From NCBI RefSeq assembly GCF_008017545.1, contig NZ_VRTZ01000001.1:640081-704080 (forward strand): a stretch of DNA of 64,000 nucleotides. The letters are read 5' to 3'. Made by a program: the position numbers and the translations under genes. Below, piece by piece: positions 18,144 to 25,719 of the stretch. A model generated the notes under the pieces. That model had not been told where the DNA came from and made no database searches. It saw nothing but the letters and a program-made list of their open reading frames with translations. The stretch comes from Homoserinibacter sp. GY 40078 (lineage in GTDB: Bacteria > Actinomycetota > Actinomycetes > Actinomycetales > Microbacteriaceae). The stretch's first letter is position 1. Each line of letters starts with the position of its first letter.

Positions 18144-18289
18144 TAGCATCGGAGGGTTGCGCAGCAATGCGCTTCCTTGTGCGCCGTCGCGATTCTCGGA
18201 TTCCGGTCCGGGATCATCTCGATCTGGTGCGCCGACAAGTGACCTTGGGTGGGGCGTTCGCCCCACGGTAGCCGCAAAGGAAAGAAACC
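18144..18289 (+). promoter_or_regulatory. Promoter and structured 5' leader of rpmB-rpmG-rpsN
   Basis: A -10-like TAGCAT (18144-18149) starts a leader of about 130 bases. It holds a hairpin GCGCA-GCAA-TGCGC (18159-18172) and a stronger one GTGGGGC-GTTC-GCCCCAC (18249-18266), followed by the Shine-Dalgarno region AAAGGAAAG just before rpmB. No Zur box was found here. The length and hairpins are compatible with autogenous control by a ribosomal protein, but this is inference. Confidence 0.5.
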
Positions 18290-18526
18290 ATGGCAGCTGT
18301 GTGCCAGGTGACCGGAGCCACTCCCGGCTTCGGACACAACATCTCGCACTCGCACCGCCGGACGAAGCGCCGCTTCGACCCGAACGTGCAGAAGAAGAAG
18401 TACTACGTCCCGTCCCTCAAGCGCACCGTGACTCTCACGCTGTCCGCCAAGGGCATCAAGGTGATCGATGCGCGCGGTATCGAGGCCGTCGTCGCCGACC
18501 TCATCGCGCGAGGGGAGAAGATCTGA
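18290..18526 (+). CDS. rpmB: 50S ribosomal protein L28, cysteine-poor form
   Basis: 78 residues with the L28 signature [20 protein letters not shown] and [15 protein letters not shown]. Only one cysteine is present and no CXXC pair, so this is the zinc-independent (C-) type. It is first of rpmB-rpmG-rpsN, encoding three ribosomal proteins that are zinc-bound in many bacteria. Sits directly downstream of zur. Confidence 0.96.
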   Translation: MAAVCQVTGATPGFGHNISHSHRRTKRRFDPNVQKKKYYVPSLKRTVTLTLSAKGIKVIDARGIEAVVADLIARGEKI

Positions 18527-18527
18527 G

Positions 18528-18698
18528 ATGGCCAAGAAGGCTCAGGACGTCCGTCCCATCATCAAGCTCCGCTCGACCGCCGGCACCGGGTACACCTACG
18601 TGACCCGCAAGAACCGCCGGAACGACCCCGACCGTCTCGTGCTCAAGAAGTACGACCCCATCGTGCGCAAGCACGTCGAGTTCCGCGAGGAGCGCTAA
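18528..18698 (+). CDS. rpmG: 50S ribosomal protein L33, cysteine-free form
   Basis: 56 residues, [20 protein letters not shown] through [16 protein letters not shown], the standard L33 ending. There are no cysteines, so it is a C- paralogue that needs no zinc. ATG begins one base after the rpmB stop codon, and rpsN starts 3 bases after its own stop. Confidence 0.96.
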   Translation: MAKKAQDVRPIIKLRSTAGTGYTYVTRKNRRNDPDRLVLKKYDPIVRKHVEFREER

Positions 18699-18701
18699 GA
18701 C

Positions 18702-19007
18702 ATGGCCAAGAAGAGCAAGATCGCCAAGAACGAGCAGCGGAAGGTCATCGTCGAGCGCTACGCCGCGAAGCGTGCCGAGCTGAAGAAGGCGCTCGTCGAC
18801 CCCAACTCCACCGACGAGCAGCGTGAGGCCGCCCGCGTCGGCCTCCAGAAGCTGCCCCGTGACGCGTCGCCCATCCGCGTGCGCGGCCGCGACGCGATCG
18901 ACGGCCGCCCCCGCGGTGTGCTGTCGGAGTACGGCATCTCGCGTGTCCGCTTCCGCGACATGGCGCACCGGGGCGAGCTGCCCGGTGTCACCAAGTCGAG
19001 CTGGTAA
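18702..19007 (+). CDS. rpsN: 30S ribosomal protein S14, long cysteine-free form
   Basis: 101 residues, the long (non-zinc) S14 type, starting [14 protein letters not shown] and ending [24 protein letters not shown]. The short zinc form has about 61 residues and CXXC pairs, none of which occur. Last gene of the rpmB-rpmG-rpsN unit. Confidence 0.96.
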   Translation: MAKKSKIAKNEQRKVIVERYAAKRAELKKALVDPNSTDEQREAARVGLQKLPRDASPIRVRGRDAIDGRPRGVLSEYGISRVRFRDMAHRGELPGVTKSSW

Positions 19008-19027
19008 GCAGACCGCATCACACGTCC

Positions 19028-19054
19028 GAGGGGGCGTCGGCCACGTGCCGGCGC
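19028..19054 (+). terminator. Hairpin after rpsN
   Basis: A GC-rich stem GAGGGGGCG/T-CGGC pairs with GCCG-GCGCCCCCTC around a CACGT loop, beginning 21 bases after the rpsN stop. No strong T run follows (GTCGTGTCTCGTG), so it may act as an imperfect terminator or as an mRNA-stabilising structure. The remaining spacer to hup (19055-19268) shows no credible gene. Confidence 0.6.
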
Positions 19055-19268
19055 CCCCTCGTCGTGTCTCGTGGAGCACCCGGGGTCTTGATCGGATCGC
19101 CCAACCCTCAACCAGAGGATGAGCGACACCGCCCCGGAAAAGCCCGGAATGTCGGGGATCCCTGGTAGTTTCGACCACGGTTCAGGGGTAGACAGCCTCG
19201 GGGCCGCACCCCGCAGCACCCTCGGGAGCTGCACCGACAATCAGTAAGACCGTCCGAGGAGGACACCC

Positions 19269-19553
19269 ATGGCTGACACCCTCAACAAGAGCGACCTCGT
19301 CGCGGCCATCGCCGCCGAGACCGGCGAGAGCCAGGCGACCGTCGGCAAGGTCGTCGACGCGTTCTTCTCCGTCGTCGCCTCGCAGGTCGGCGGCGGCACG
19401 AAGGTCAGCATCCCCGGCTGGCTCTCCTTCGAGAAGACCCACCGTGCCGCTCGCGCGGGCCGCAACCCCGCGACCGGTGAGACCATCCAGATCGCCGCGT
19501 CGAACGGCGTCAAGGTCTCGGCGGGCAGCAAGCTCAAGGCTGCCGTCAAGTAA
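19269..19553 (+). CDS. hup: HU-family nucleoid protein
   Basis: 94 residues, histone-like HU: the N-terminal MADTLNKSDLVAAIAAETG helix pair, IPGWLSFEKTHRAARAGRNP (beta-arm with the conserved GRNP motif), and the C-terminal FEKT/SAGSKLKAAVK. It lacks the long Ala/Lys/Pro tail of mycobacterial HU. Strong Shine-Dalgarno GAGGAGG 7 bases upstream of ATG. Confidence 0.95.
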   Translation: MADTLNKSDLVAAIAAETGESQATVGKVVDAFFSVVASQVGGGTKVSIPGWLSFEKTHRAARAGRNPATGETIQIAASNGVKVSAGSKLKAAVK

Positions 19554-19568
19554 GGCTTCGACTGCGAG

Positions 19569-19605
19569 AAGGGCGCTGGCTGCGATGCCGGCGCCCTTCC
19601 TGTTT
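19569..19605 (+). terminator. Rho-independent terminator after hup
   Basis: A 12-bp stem (AAGGGCGCTGGC with GCCGGCGCCCTT, one G-T wobble) encloses a TGCGAT loop and is followed by CCTGTTT. It overlaps an ATG at 19585 that is in frame with the next gene, which argues against using that ATG. Confidence 0.85.
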
Positions 19606-19617
19606 AAGCTGGACTCC

Positions 19618-21186
19618 GTGCGGCGCTTCGAGCGGGTCATGGTACCCGCGGTTCTCGTTATCGCCGCCGTGGCGGCCGGGGGCATCGCGCTCGTCGTGTG
19701 GGGAGATCCCGCCGAGCTCGGCCCCGCGATCCCCGCGCTGCTCGTGCAGCTCGCGGCGGGTAGCTGCATCGCCGCCCTCCTCCTGACGACGACCGCGTCG
19801 GATGCGGACACGGCAGGGAGCCGCCTGCTCTCGGCGGGCTCCGCCGCGGCGATGACGCTCGCGGCTCTCGCGGGGGCCGCGACAGCGTTCGGCAGCGCGG
19901 CGGCGGACGTTCTGGCGGCGCACGAGGCCGGCGACGCCGCATCCGATCTGGACCCGGTCTCCTTCCTCCTCGGCGATCCGCTGGGACGAGCCTGGGCGAT
20001 CACTGCGCTCGTGGGCGTCGCCGCCACGATCGCGTCGGTGCTGGTCCGCGGCCCCGGGGGGTCGCGCATCCTCGCCGCGGTGGTGTGTGCGGGCCTGCTT
20101 CCGCTCGCCGCCGCCTCGTCGGAGCCCGGAACAGCACACCACGAGATCGTCGTGATCACCTTCTGGATGATCGCCCCCGCGGTCGCGGGCGGTCTCATCG
20201 GCATCGCAGGCGTCAGGTGGCACGGTGTGCGCGCCGCTCTCGCCGCGGCCGTCCTCGGAATCTGGGTAGGCGCGAGCCCGGCGCTGCTCGCGCTCCTGGC
20301 CCCCGAGCTGCCCGCGCGCGACCGCGACGGCGTGACACCCGCCGAGTACCTGACCGGGCGACCGCTCCCTCCGGCACCCGCAGTGCTCGACCTTCTGACG
20401 TCGTGGCAGTTCGAGGTGTTCGGGCTGGCGACGGCGGCGCTGCTGCTCGGCGGCGGGATCCGCCGCGGCGTTCACCGCGGGCCGAGTTTCCGTCTGGTCT
20501 GCGGCGTCGCCGCACTCGCGCTGCTCGTGTGGGCGACGAGTGGTGCTCCGGGCGTGTACGCGACGACCCTCGTCTCGGCGCGACTCGTCCAGCTCGCGCT
20601 GCTCGCGCTGCTCGTGCCCGCCCTGCTCGTCGTCGCGTCGCCGCCCACGAGCGCCCCGCGGTCCCGAGCGATGCGGTTCCTCACGCATCCGCTTGTGGCG
20701 GCCACCGTATGGGGAGGGGTGCTCGTGCTCGCGGTCCGAACCGATCTCCTTCTGCCCGCGGCGGCGAATCCGGCGATGTGGATGGTGTCCACAACATCGC
20801 TCGTCGGATCGGGCCTGCTGCTGTGCGTGAGCCTTCGCGCCCCCGGGCCTCGTCGCCGCCGGCTCGTGGCGGCACTCGCCGCCCTGCTCGCCCTCGGCAT
20901 CGCGGTGGGCGTCCTCGTGCCGCTGATCGTCGGGGACGGCCTGCTGCATCCGGAGTGGTTCGCGGCGATGGGCCGCACCTGGGGGTGGACGGCGGTCGAC
21001 GACCAGCGGTTCGGCGCGGGCATCGCGCTCGTGATTCTCGGCGCACCGCTCCTGGTGTTGGCGGCGGTCTCCCTCGCCCGGGCCGTGCGGACGCGCGGCG
21101 AGGCACCGCGACCGCGGGCGCCTCGAGCCTCGCGCCCGGAGACCCCGAGCGCCTACGACGAGCTGCTCGCGCGCCGCGGCCGCTGA
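19618..21186 (+). CDS. CtaG/CopD-like membrane protein lacking the usual CtaG histidines
   Basis: 522 residues with about 12 TM helices. The domain order (CopD-like first half, CtaG-like second half with a large central loop) matches the fused copper-import/oxidase-assembly protein encoded at 34516-36558. However, the second half reads TTLVSARLVQLALLALLVPA where the other copy has FGVHMIVHMGLNMLAP, and further His positions are also lost. It is therefore a diverged paralogue that may no longer bind copper. GTG 19618 is chosen: a TAAGCT -10 ends 7 bases before it, and an earlier ATG at 19585 is inside the hup terminator. Confidence 0.6.
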   Translation: MRRFERVMVPAVLVIAAVAAGGIALVVWGDPAELGPAIPALLVQLAAGSCIAALLLTTTASDADTAGSRLLSAGSAAAMTLAALAGAATAFGSAAADVLAAHEAGDAASDLDPVSFLLGDPLGRAWAITALVGVAATIASVLVRGPGGSRILAAVVCAGLLPLAAASSEPGTAHHEIVVITFWMIAPAVAGGLIGIAGVRWHGVRAALAAAVLGIWVGASPALLALLAPELPARDRDGVTPAEYLTGRPLPPAPAVLDLLTSWQFEVFGLATAALLLGGGIRRGVHRGPSFRLVCGVAALALLVWATSGAPGVYATTLVSARLVQLALLALLVPALLVVASPPTSAPRSRAMRFLTHPLVAATVWGGVLVLAVRTDLLLPAAANPAMWMVSTTSLVGSGLLLCVSLRAPGPRRRRLVAALAALLALGIAVGVLVPLIVGDGLLHPEWFAAMGRTWGWTAVDDQRFGAGIALVILGAPLLVLAAVSLARAVRTRGEAPRPRAPRASRPETPSAYDELLARRGR

Positions 21187-21196
21187 CCCGGGCCGG

Positions 21197-22135
21197 TCAG
21201 GGCGTGGGTTCGAGCACGACGGTGGCGTCGTCGAACGCCACGAGGTAGCTCGCTTCGAACTCGACATCCTTCTCGAGTGTCGAGACGCTCCCGTCGAACA
21301 GCGACTGCACTTCGACCGAGAGGTGGGCGACGCCCGTGGTCGCCGGGATCGCCCATACGCCGAGCTGATCGGAGGGTGCGAGGCGGGCCGCCGGCATCTC
21401 GGAGATGGTCCAGAGCGGAGGCGACACCACGCGGTTCTCGATCGCGTAGCCGAACGGGCAGCCGGTGGGGAACAGCACCTCCTGTGAGACGCAACTGGAG
21501 AGGTTCGCCTCGAGCCCCTCCTGCGCCGCGGTCTCGAACGCATCCGACGGCACCACGTCGATCCGCGCGGTGAGCTCGCCGCCGAGCGCGACCGCATCCA
21601 CGGGATCCGCCGTCAGGAACGTGGAGGTGTGCGCGAGTCGATACGACGCCGGGCTCAGCACGGCGAAGGTGGCGCTGCCGCTCGAGGGGAGGTCGATCCA
21701 CACCTCGCCGACCGTCACGCGGCGGTCGCCCGTCGCCTCGACCGTCAGCGGGGAGACAGGGCTGCGGGCGAACCCCCACTCGGGGAAGAACCCGAAGCGC
21801 GTGCCGACCCGCTCGATGACGAAGGTCGTCGAGATATCGCCGCTCGCATCCGCCACATCGACCCGATGGGTGCCGCCGATCTCGGTGTCGCCGACAACTG
21901 CGAACGTCGTCTCACCGAGCGCATCCGGGTCGAGCAGGGTGCGGTCGGCGCCGGACGCGACGGACACGCCAGGGAGCGCGAGCACCTCATCCACGTGGCC
22001 GAGGGCCAGGGCATCCAGGTAGTCGTCGACGAACGCGGATGCTGAGAACACGGTCGCGTTGGCGATCGCGATCCCGCCGACGATCGTCGCGCCGACGAGC
22101 GCGATCGCACCCACCCAGCCGACGACAATCCGCAT
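21197..22135 (-). CDS. N-terminally anchored or secreted protein of unknown function
   Basis: 312 residues. A single N-terminal hydrophobic segment (IVVGWVGAIALVGATIVGGIA) anchors or secretes it; the rest is soluble. A SAFVDDYLDALALGHVDEVL helix after the anchor resembles the start of NTF2-like/DUF4878-like accessory domains, followed by beta-rich sequence with two cysteines (SSCVSQEVLFPTGCPFG) that could be disulphide-bonded. No family is assigned. Start ATG 22135 with CAGAAT 7 bases upstream suits a leaderless transcript; the preceding 73 codons in frame are a shadow. Convergent with the preceding gene. Confidence 0.65.
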   Translation of the reverse strand: MRIVVGWVGAIALVGATIVGGIAIANATVFSASAFVDDYLDALALGHVDEVLALPGVSVASGADRTLLDPDALGETTFAVVGDTEIGGTHRVDVADASGDISTTFVIERVGTRFGFFPEWGFARSPVSPLTVEATGDRRVTVGEVWIDLPSSGSATFAVLSPASYRLAHTSTFLTADPVDAVALGGELTARIDVVPSDAFETAAQEGLEANLSSCVSQEVLFPTGCPFGYAIENRVVSPPLWTISEMPAARLAPSDQLGVWAIPATTGVAHLSVEVQSLFDGSVSTLEKDVEFEASYLVAFDDATVVLEPTP

Positions 22136-22194
22136 GCTGCACATTCTGCCGTGCCCGCCCGGACGCCCCCGGTGTGCTGGGCTAGCCTGTCGAG

Positions 22195-23487
22195 GTGCCG
22201 CGCTCCGACCTCGCCCCCGAACAGCGGGCGGTCTTCGAGGCGATCGAGACGACGCGCGAGCACATCTTCGTGACGGGTCGTGCGGGCACCGGCAAGTCGA
22301 CGCTGTTGGAGTACCTCGCCTGGAACACCTCGAAGCAGCTCGTGGTGTGCGCACCGACCGGCGTCGCGGCGCTCAACGTGGGCGGGCAGACCATCCACTC
22401 CCTGTTCCGGCTGCCGATCGGCGTCATCGCCGATCACGAGATCGAGCAGTCGGCCGAGCTCAAGAAGCTGCTGAACGCGATCGAGACGCTCGTGGTCGAC
22501 GAGGTGTCGATGGTCAATGCCGACCTGCTCGACGCGATGGACCGCAGCCTCCGGCAGGCGCGGCAGAAGCCGAACGAACCGTTCGGCGGCGTACAGGTGG
22601 TGCTCTTCGGAGATCCGTTCCAACTCGCACCCGTGCCGGGCGACGGCGACGAGCGTGCTTACTTCGCCGACCGCTACCGCTCGATGTGGTTCTTCGACGC
22701 GCTCGTCTGGCAGGAGGCCGACCTCGTGATCTACGAGCTCGGCACGATCCACAGGCAGCACGAGCTCGAGTTCAAGCAGCTGCTCAACGCCGTGCGGCAC
22801 GGCATGGTGACCGCCGAGATGGCGGGACGGTTGAACACGGTGGGCGCGCGTCCCGCGCCGGATGACGGCACCATCACGTTGGCGACGACCAACGCATCCG
22901 TCACCCGGATCAACCAGACGGCCCTCGCGCGCCTCCCCGGGCGCACCAAGTCGGCGGTCGCGGATGTGAACGGCGACTTCGGCGGTCGCACGTTCCCCGC
23001 CGACGAGCGGCTCGAGTTGAAGGTCGGAGCTCGGGTGATGTTCCTGCGCAACGACGCCGGAGGCGAGGGTCGCTGGGTCAACGGCACGCTCGGCGAGGTC
23101 ATCCGCATCGCCGACAACGTGACCGTCGAGGTCGACGGGGAGTGGCACGAGGTGAGCCCGGTCACCTGGGAGCGCTACCGCTACAGCTATTCGCCGGTGA
23201 CGAAGCAGCTCACCAAGGATGTCGTCGCCGAGTTCACGCAGTTCCCGTTGCGGCTCGCCTGGGCGGTGACGATCCACAAGTCGCAGGGGTCGAGTTACGA
23301 CCGCGCGATCGTCGACCTCGGTCCGCGCAGTTTCGCCCCCGGCCAGACCTACGTGGCGCTCAGCCGGCTCACGGCGCTCGACGGCCTGTATCTGACGCGG
23401 CCGCTGCGCCCGAGCGACATCATCGTCGACGAGAACGTGCGCCGATTCATGTCGGGCGCGCGGCCCATCCCGGCCGTCAAGGCCTAG
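22195..23487 (+). CDS. PIF1-like/RecD-type ATP-dependent DNA helicase
   Basis: 430 residues, SF1B superfamily. Walker A GRAGTGKST (28-36), motif II VVDEVSM, and the late AVTIHKSQGSSYDRAIVDL and YVALSRLTALDGL that mark the PIF1/RecD2 C-terminal helicase lobe. PIF1-type enzymes unwind G-quadruplexes and D-loops. No zinc finger or 1A extension is seen. Leaderless GTG start (TAGCCT ends 6 bases upstream). The IS481 element lies directly at its stop codon, with the TAG inside the target-site duplication, so the coding sequence is intact. Confidence 0.85.
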   Translation: MPRSDLAPEQRAVFEAIETTREHIFVTGRAGTGKSTLLEYLAWNTSKQLVVCAPTGVAALNVGGQTIHSLFRLPIGVIADHEIEQSAELKKLLNAIETLVVDEVSMVNADLLDAMDRSLRQARQKPNEPFGGVQVVLFGDPFQLAPVPGDGDERAYFADRYRSMWFFDALVWQEADLVIYELGTIHRQHELEFKQLLNAVRHGMVTAEMAGRLNTVGARPAPDDGTITLATTNASVTRINQTALARLPGRTKSAVADVNGDFGGRTFPADERLELKVGARVMFLRNDAGGEGRWVNGTLGEVIRIADNVTVEVDGEWHEVSPVTWERYRYSYSPVTKQLTKDVVAEFTQFPLRLAWAVTIHKSQGSSYDRAIVDLGPRSFAPGQTYVALSRLTALDGLYLTRPLRPSDIIVDENVRRFMSGARPIPAVKA

Positions 23488-23497
23488 ATGTACTCGG

Positions 23498-24478
23498 TCA
23501 CTTCGTTGGTGACACTCGGCTGATCGGGGGTTGGCCTCCGCAGGCGGTGTGTGGTCGAGCGTAGTTGTAGTGCTGCAGCCAGGGTTCGAGTGCGTCGGCG
23601 CGGTCCTGGTTCGAGGTGAAGGGCTGGTGGTAGGCCCAGCCTTCTTGGAGCGTGCGGTTGAAGCGTTCGGCTTTGCCGTTCTGCCATGGCGAGTGCGGCC
23701 GGGTCAGCCGGTGTTTCGCGCCGAGGGCGTTCAGGACCTCGCGAAAGTCTCGGGAGAGGCGGTAGTTCATCGCGTTGTCGGTCATGACTTCCCGGACCGT
23801 GATGCCATGGTCGGCGAAGAACGCGGCCGCCTCGGCGAGGAACGCCGCGCAGGTCGGACCTTGCTCGTTCGGCAGGATGCGGGCGAAGGCGAGCCGCGAG
23901 TGATCGTCGACGGCGACATGGACGTAGTCGAACCCGATCCGGGCCTTGCGCTTCTCATGAGTGCGGTTGTGGTTGATCACGGCCGGGCCGTCAAGGCGCC
24001 AGCCGCCGCTGTCCGGGATCCGGCCGAGTTTCTTCACGTCGATATGGATCAGCTCTCCGGGCGTCTCCCGCTCATAGCGGCGGTTCGTGCGGCGCGAGGC
24101 CCGGATGCGGATCCCGGTGACCGGGTCGAGCTCGCGCAGGGCCGGCAGCCCGGCCCGGGCGATGATCCGCGACGCGGTCGACGGGCTCACCCCGACCCGC
24201 CGAGCCAGCTCGTCCCGACCGAGCCGCTCGCTCCGGCGCAACTTGAGCAGCCGGGCCGTGACCGCCGGGGAGGTCGTGGCCGGGTGCGCGCGATGCCGCG
24301 AGGAGCGATCAACCAGTCCCGCGGCGCCGAGTCTCCGGAACCGGGAAACCCAGCGATGCGCGCACTGCCGCGAGACACCCATCTCCTTCGCGACATGCGA
24401 AACCGGACGCCCCGACAGGACACGCTCAACCAAGATCAGTCGACCAGCCGGAGCCAGCCGCGCCCTAACGTGAGACAT
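23498..24478 (-). CDS. IS481-family transposase
   Basis: 326 residues, full length. An N-terminal HTH (EMGVSRQCAHRWVSRFRRLG, about 32-52) and a second HTH-like segment (RVGVSPSTASRIIARAG), then a DDE rve-type integrase core: first Asp in HIDVKKLG, second Asp in MTDNAMNYR, Glu in GKAERFNRTLQEG. The frame is unbroken, so the enzyme may be active. The stop codon TCA (23498-23500 on the + strand) is inside the left inverted repeat. Confidence 0.95.
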   Translation of the reverse strand: MSHVRARLAPAGRLILVERVLSGRPVSHVAKEMGVSRQCAHRWVSRFRRLGAAGLVDRSSRHRAHPATTSPAVTARLLKLRRSERLGRDELARRVGVSPSTASRIIARAGLPALRELDPVTGIRIRASRRTNRRYERETPGELIHIDVKKLGRIPDSGGWRLDGPAVINHNRTHEKRKARIGFDYVHVAVDDHSRLAFARILPNEQGPTCAAFLAEAAAFFADHGITVREVMTDNAMNYRLSRDFREVLNALGAKHRLTRPHSPWQNGKAERFNRTLQEGWAYHQPFTSNQDRADALEPWLQHYNYARPHTACGGQPPISRVSPTK

Positions 24479-24480
24479 AG

Positions 24481-24530
24481 AGAAGGCCTTCCTTCGAGTG
24501 ACGTAGACACCACTCGAATGGAGGCCTTCT
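24481..24530. repeat. Inverted repeat inside the IS element, upstream of the transposase
   Basis: 20-base arms (AGAAGGCCTTCCTTCGAGTG and CACTCGAATGGAGGCCTTCT, two mismatches) flank a 10-base loop between the transposase start (24478) and the right terminal repeat. In the RNA it would form a strong hairpin in the transposase leader, which could block read-through or hide the ribosome site. Function is inferred. Confidence 0.8.
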
Positions 24531-24584
24531 CCTCACTCCACTGTCACCAACGATCTGACCGAGTACACCTAGACGCTGCTTCGC

Positions 24585-25232
24585 TCAGGCGGCCGTCTTC
24601 GCCCGCGCGAGGTCCTCGAAGAGCTCGGTGTTGAAGCGGTAGGCGAGCAGCACCTCGTCGATCACCCGCTCGCGCTCCGCGTCGTCCCAGGCGACCCGGT
24701 CGAGTTCGTCGCGGTAGGTCTCCTTGAACTCCTGCGGGCTCGCGATCTCGTCGAAGAGGTAGAAGCCGACGCCGTTGGTCTCGAATCCGAAGTGGCGCTG
24801 CATGACCTTGCGGATGAACTGGCCGCCCGAGAGGTCGCCGAGGTACCGCGTGTAGTGGTGCGCGACGAATCCGCCCGCCCACCGTTCGGCGGCGACATGA
24901 CGGATGCGGTCGACGTAGGCGACGGTCGTGGGGAGCGGCGTGATCTGCTCGCGCCAGTCGTCGCCGAGCAGGAACTCCAGATCGGCTTCGAGCGCGGGCA
25001 GGCGCGTGAGTCGAGGGGTCGCGAAGTGCTCCACCACGGCGTCGCCCGCGAACACCGTCTCCGCTGCTTCGAGCGCCGCGTAGATGAAGTAATGCTGGGC
25101 GACGAGCGCGATGTAGTCGTCGCGCGTGCCCTCGCCCTTCATCAGATCGGTCATGAACCCGGCGCCCTCACTGTCGGAGTGGCTCGACCAGGTGCGCTCG
25201 CGCAGCGCCTGCGAGAAGGGGATGACAGACAC
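24585..25232 (-). CDS. hmuO: Heme oxygenase (HmuO/HO-1 type)
   Basis: 215 residues; opens heme to biliverdin, CO and Fe2+. The proximal heme ligand His18 lies in RTWSSHSDSEGAGF, and the distal helix has YLGDLSGGQFI as in bacterial HmuO. GTG start 25232 is fixed by AGAGGAG just upstream and by the VSVIPFSQALRERT N-terminus; the open frame extends farther upstream without conservation. It lies next to a DUF2470 protein, a domain often linked to heme use, but apart from it by a DUF4383 gene. The stop is 12 bases from the right TSD of the IS element. Confidence 0.93.
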   Translation of the reverse strand: MSVIPFSQALRERTWSSHSDSEGAGFMTDLMKGEGTRDDYIALVAQHYFIYAALEAAETVFAGDAVVEHFATPRLTRLPALEADLEFLLGDDWREQITPLPTTVAYVDRIRHVAAERWAGGFVAHHYTRYLGDLSGGQFIRKVMQRHFGFETNGVGFYLFDEIASPQEFKETYRDELDRVAWDDAERERVIDEVLLAYRFNTELFEDLARAKTAA

Positions 25233-25247
25233 GGGGACTCCTCTAGG

Positions 25248-25261
25248 TAAGGGTTCCCTTA
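25248..25261. promoter_or_regulatory. Candidate iron operator upstream of hmuO
   Basis: TAAGGG-TT-CCCTTA is a palindrome with 6-bp arms in the 88-base spacer before the heme oxygenase gene, next to the flanking TAGG and GCTTA bases. Its layout resembles actinobacterial DtxR/IdeR iron boxes (19-bp TTAGGTTAG-like palindrome) although the core differs. Regulator inferred: an iron-dependent repressor of DtxR type. Confidence 0.5.
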
Positions 25262-25320
25262 GCTTATGCCTGACTGAAGGTCGGTGGAACCCCCGCGGCC
25301 TGATCCGGTGAGTGGTCCGC

Positions 25321-25713
25321 TCAGCGCTCTGTCGCGCGTGCCGCGCCGAGCCCCGTCGCGAGAAGTGCCGTGGATGCGGCGAAGTGCAGCACATTGTCGG
25401 CACCGTTGAGGGCGATGAGGTTGGCCGGAGTGCCGACCGCGAACAACCCGAAGAAGCCGATGCCGAGGAGCAGGCCCCCGGCCACGACGTTCGCCGTGCG
25501 AGCGAGGCGGTCGCCCCGCCAAGCCGCGAAGAGCAGGACGAGCCCCAGCACGAGATGAAGGGAGCCGAGCAGCACGTTCGTGCTCAGCTGCCAGAGCAGC
25601 ACGGCTCCGGTGTTCGCCTCGATCCCCGCGGTCGCCGACACCGCGATCCCCGCGCCGCCCACGAGGACGAAGATCGAGCCCGTGGCGAGGGCGGCGATGC
25701 GATTCGGCGACAT
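25321..25713 (-). CDS. DUF4383 4-TM membrane protein
   Basis: 130 residues with four predicted TM helices; the pattern HLVLGLVLLFAAWRG and IALNGADNVLHFAASTALL (conserved ADN-LH) is typical of actinobacterial DUF4383. Function unknown. It starts 6 bases after the DUF2470 gene's stop, so the pair is co-transcribed, and it lies between that gene and hmuO. Confidence 0.8.
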   Translation of the reverse strand: MSPNRIAALATGSIFVLVGGAGIAVSATAGIEANTGAVLLWQLSTNVLLGSLHLVLGLVLLFAAWRGDRLARTANVVAGGLLLGIGFFGLFAVGTPANLIALNGADNVLHFAASTALLATGLGAARATER

Positions 25714-25719
25714 CGCCGT

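Larger units (their letters stand above)
23489..24567. mobile_element. IS481-family insertion sequence (about 1.08 kb, intact)
   Basis: The element is bounded by terminal inverted repeats of about 26 bases: IR-left 23489-23514 begins TGTACTCGGTCA and IR-right 24542-24567 (read inward) begins with the same 12 bases; they differ at two inner positions. A 6-bp CCTAGA duplication flanks it. It carries one transposase gene on the minus strand, whose stop codon lies inside IR-left. An inverted repeat (24481-24530) sits between the transposase start and IR-right. The intact IRs and duplication suggest a recent insertion. Confidence 0.95.
23483..24573. repeat. Target-site duplication flanking the IS481 element (CCTAGA)
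   Basis: CCTAGA occurs immediately left (23483-23488) and right (24568-24573) of the element, a 6-bp direct repeat generated by transposition. The TAG inside it is the helicase stop codon. Removing the element and one copy restores a direct helicase-hmuO convergent junction of about 97 bases between coding stops. Confidence 0.9.

Noticed and set aside
19444-19617. N-terminal extension of the CtaG-like protein to ATG 19585 or farther
   Set aside because: The ATG at 19585 lies inside the hup terminator loop; GTG 19618 has a -10 box 7 bases upstream.
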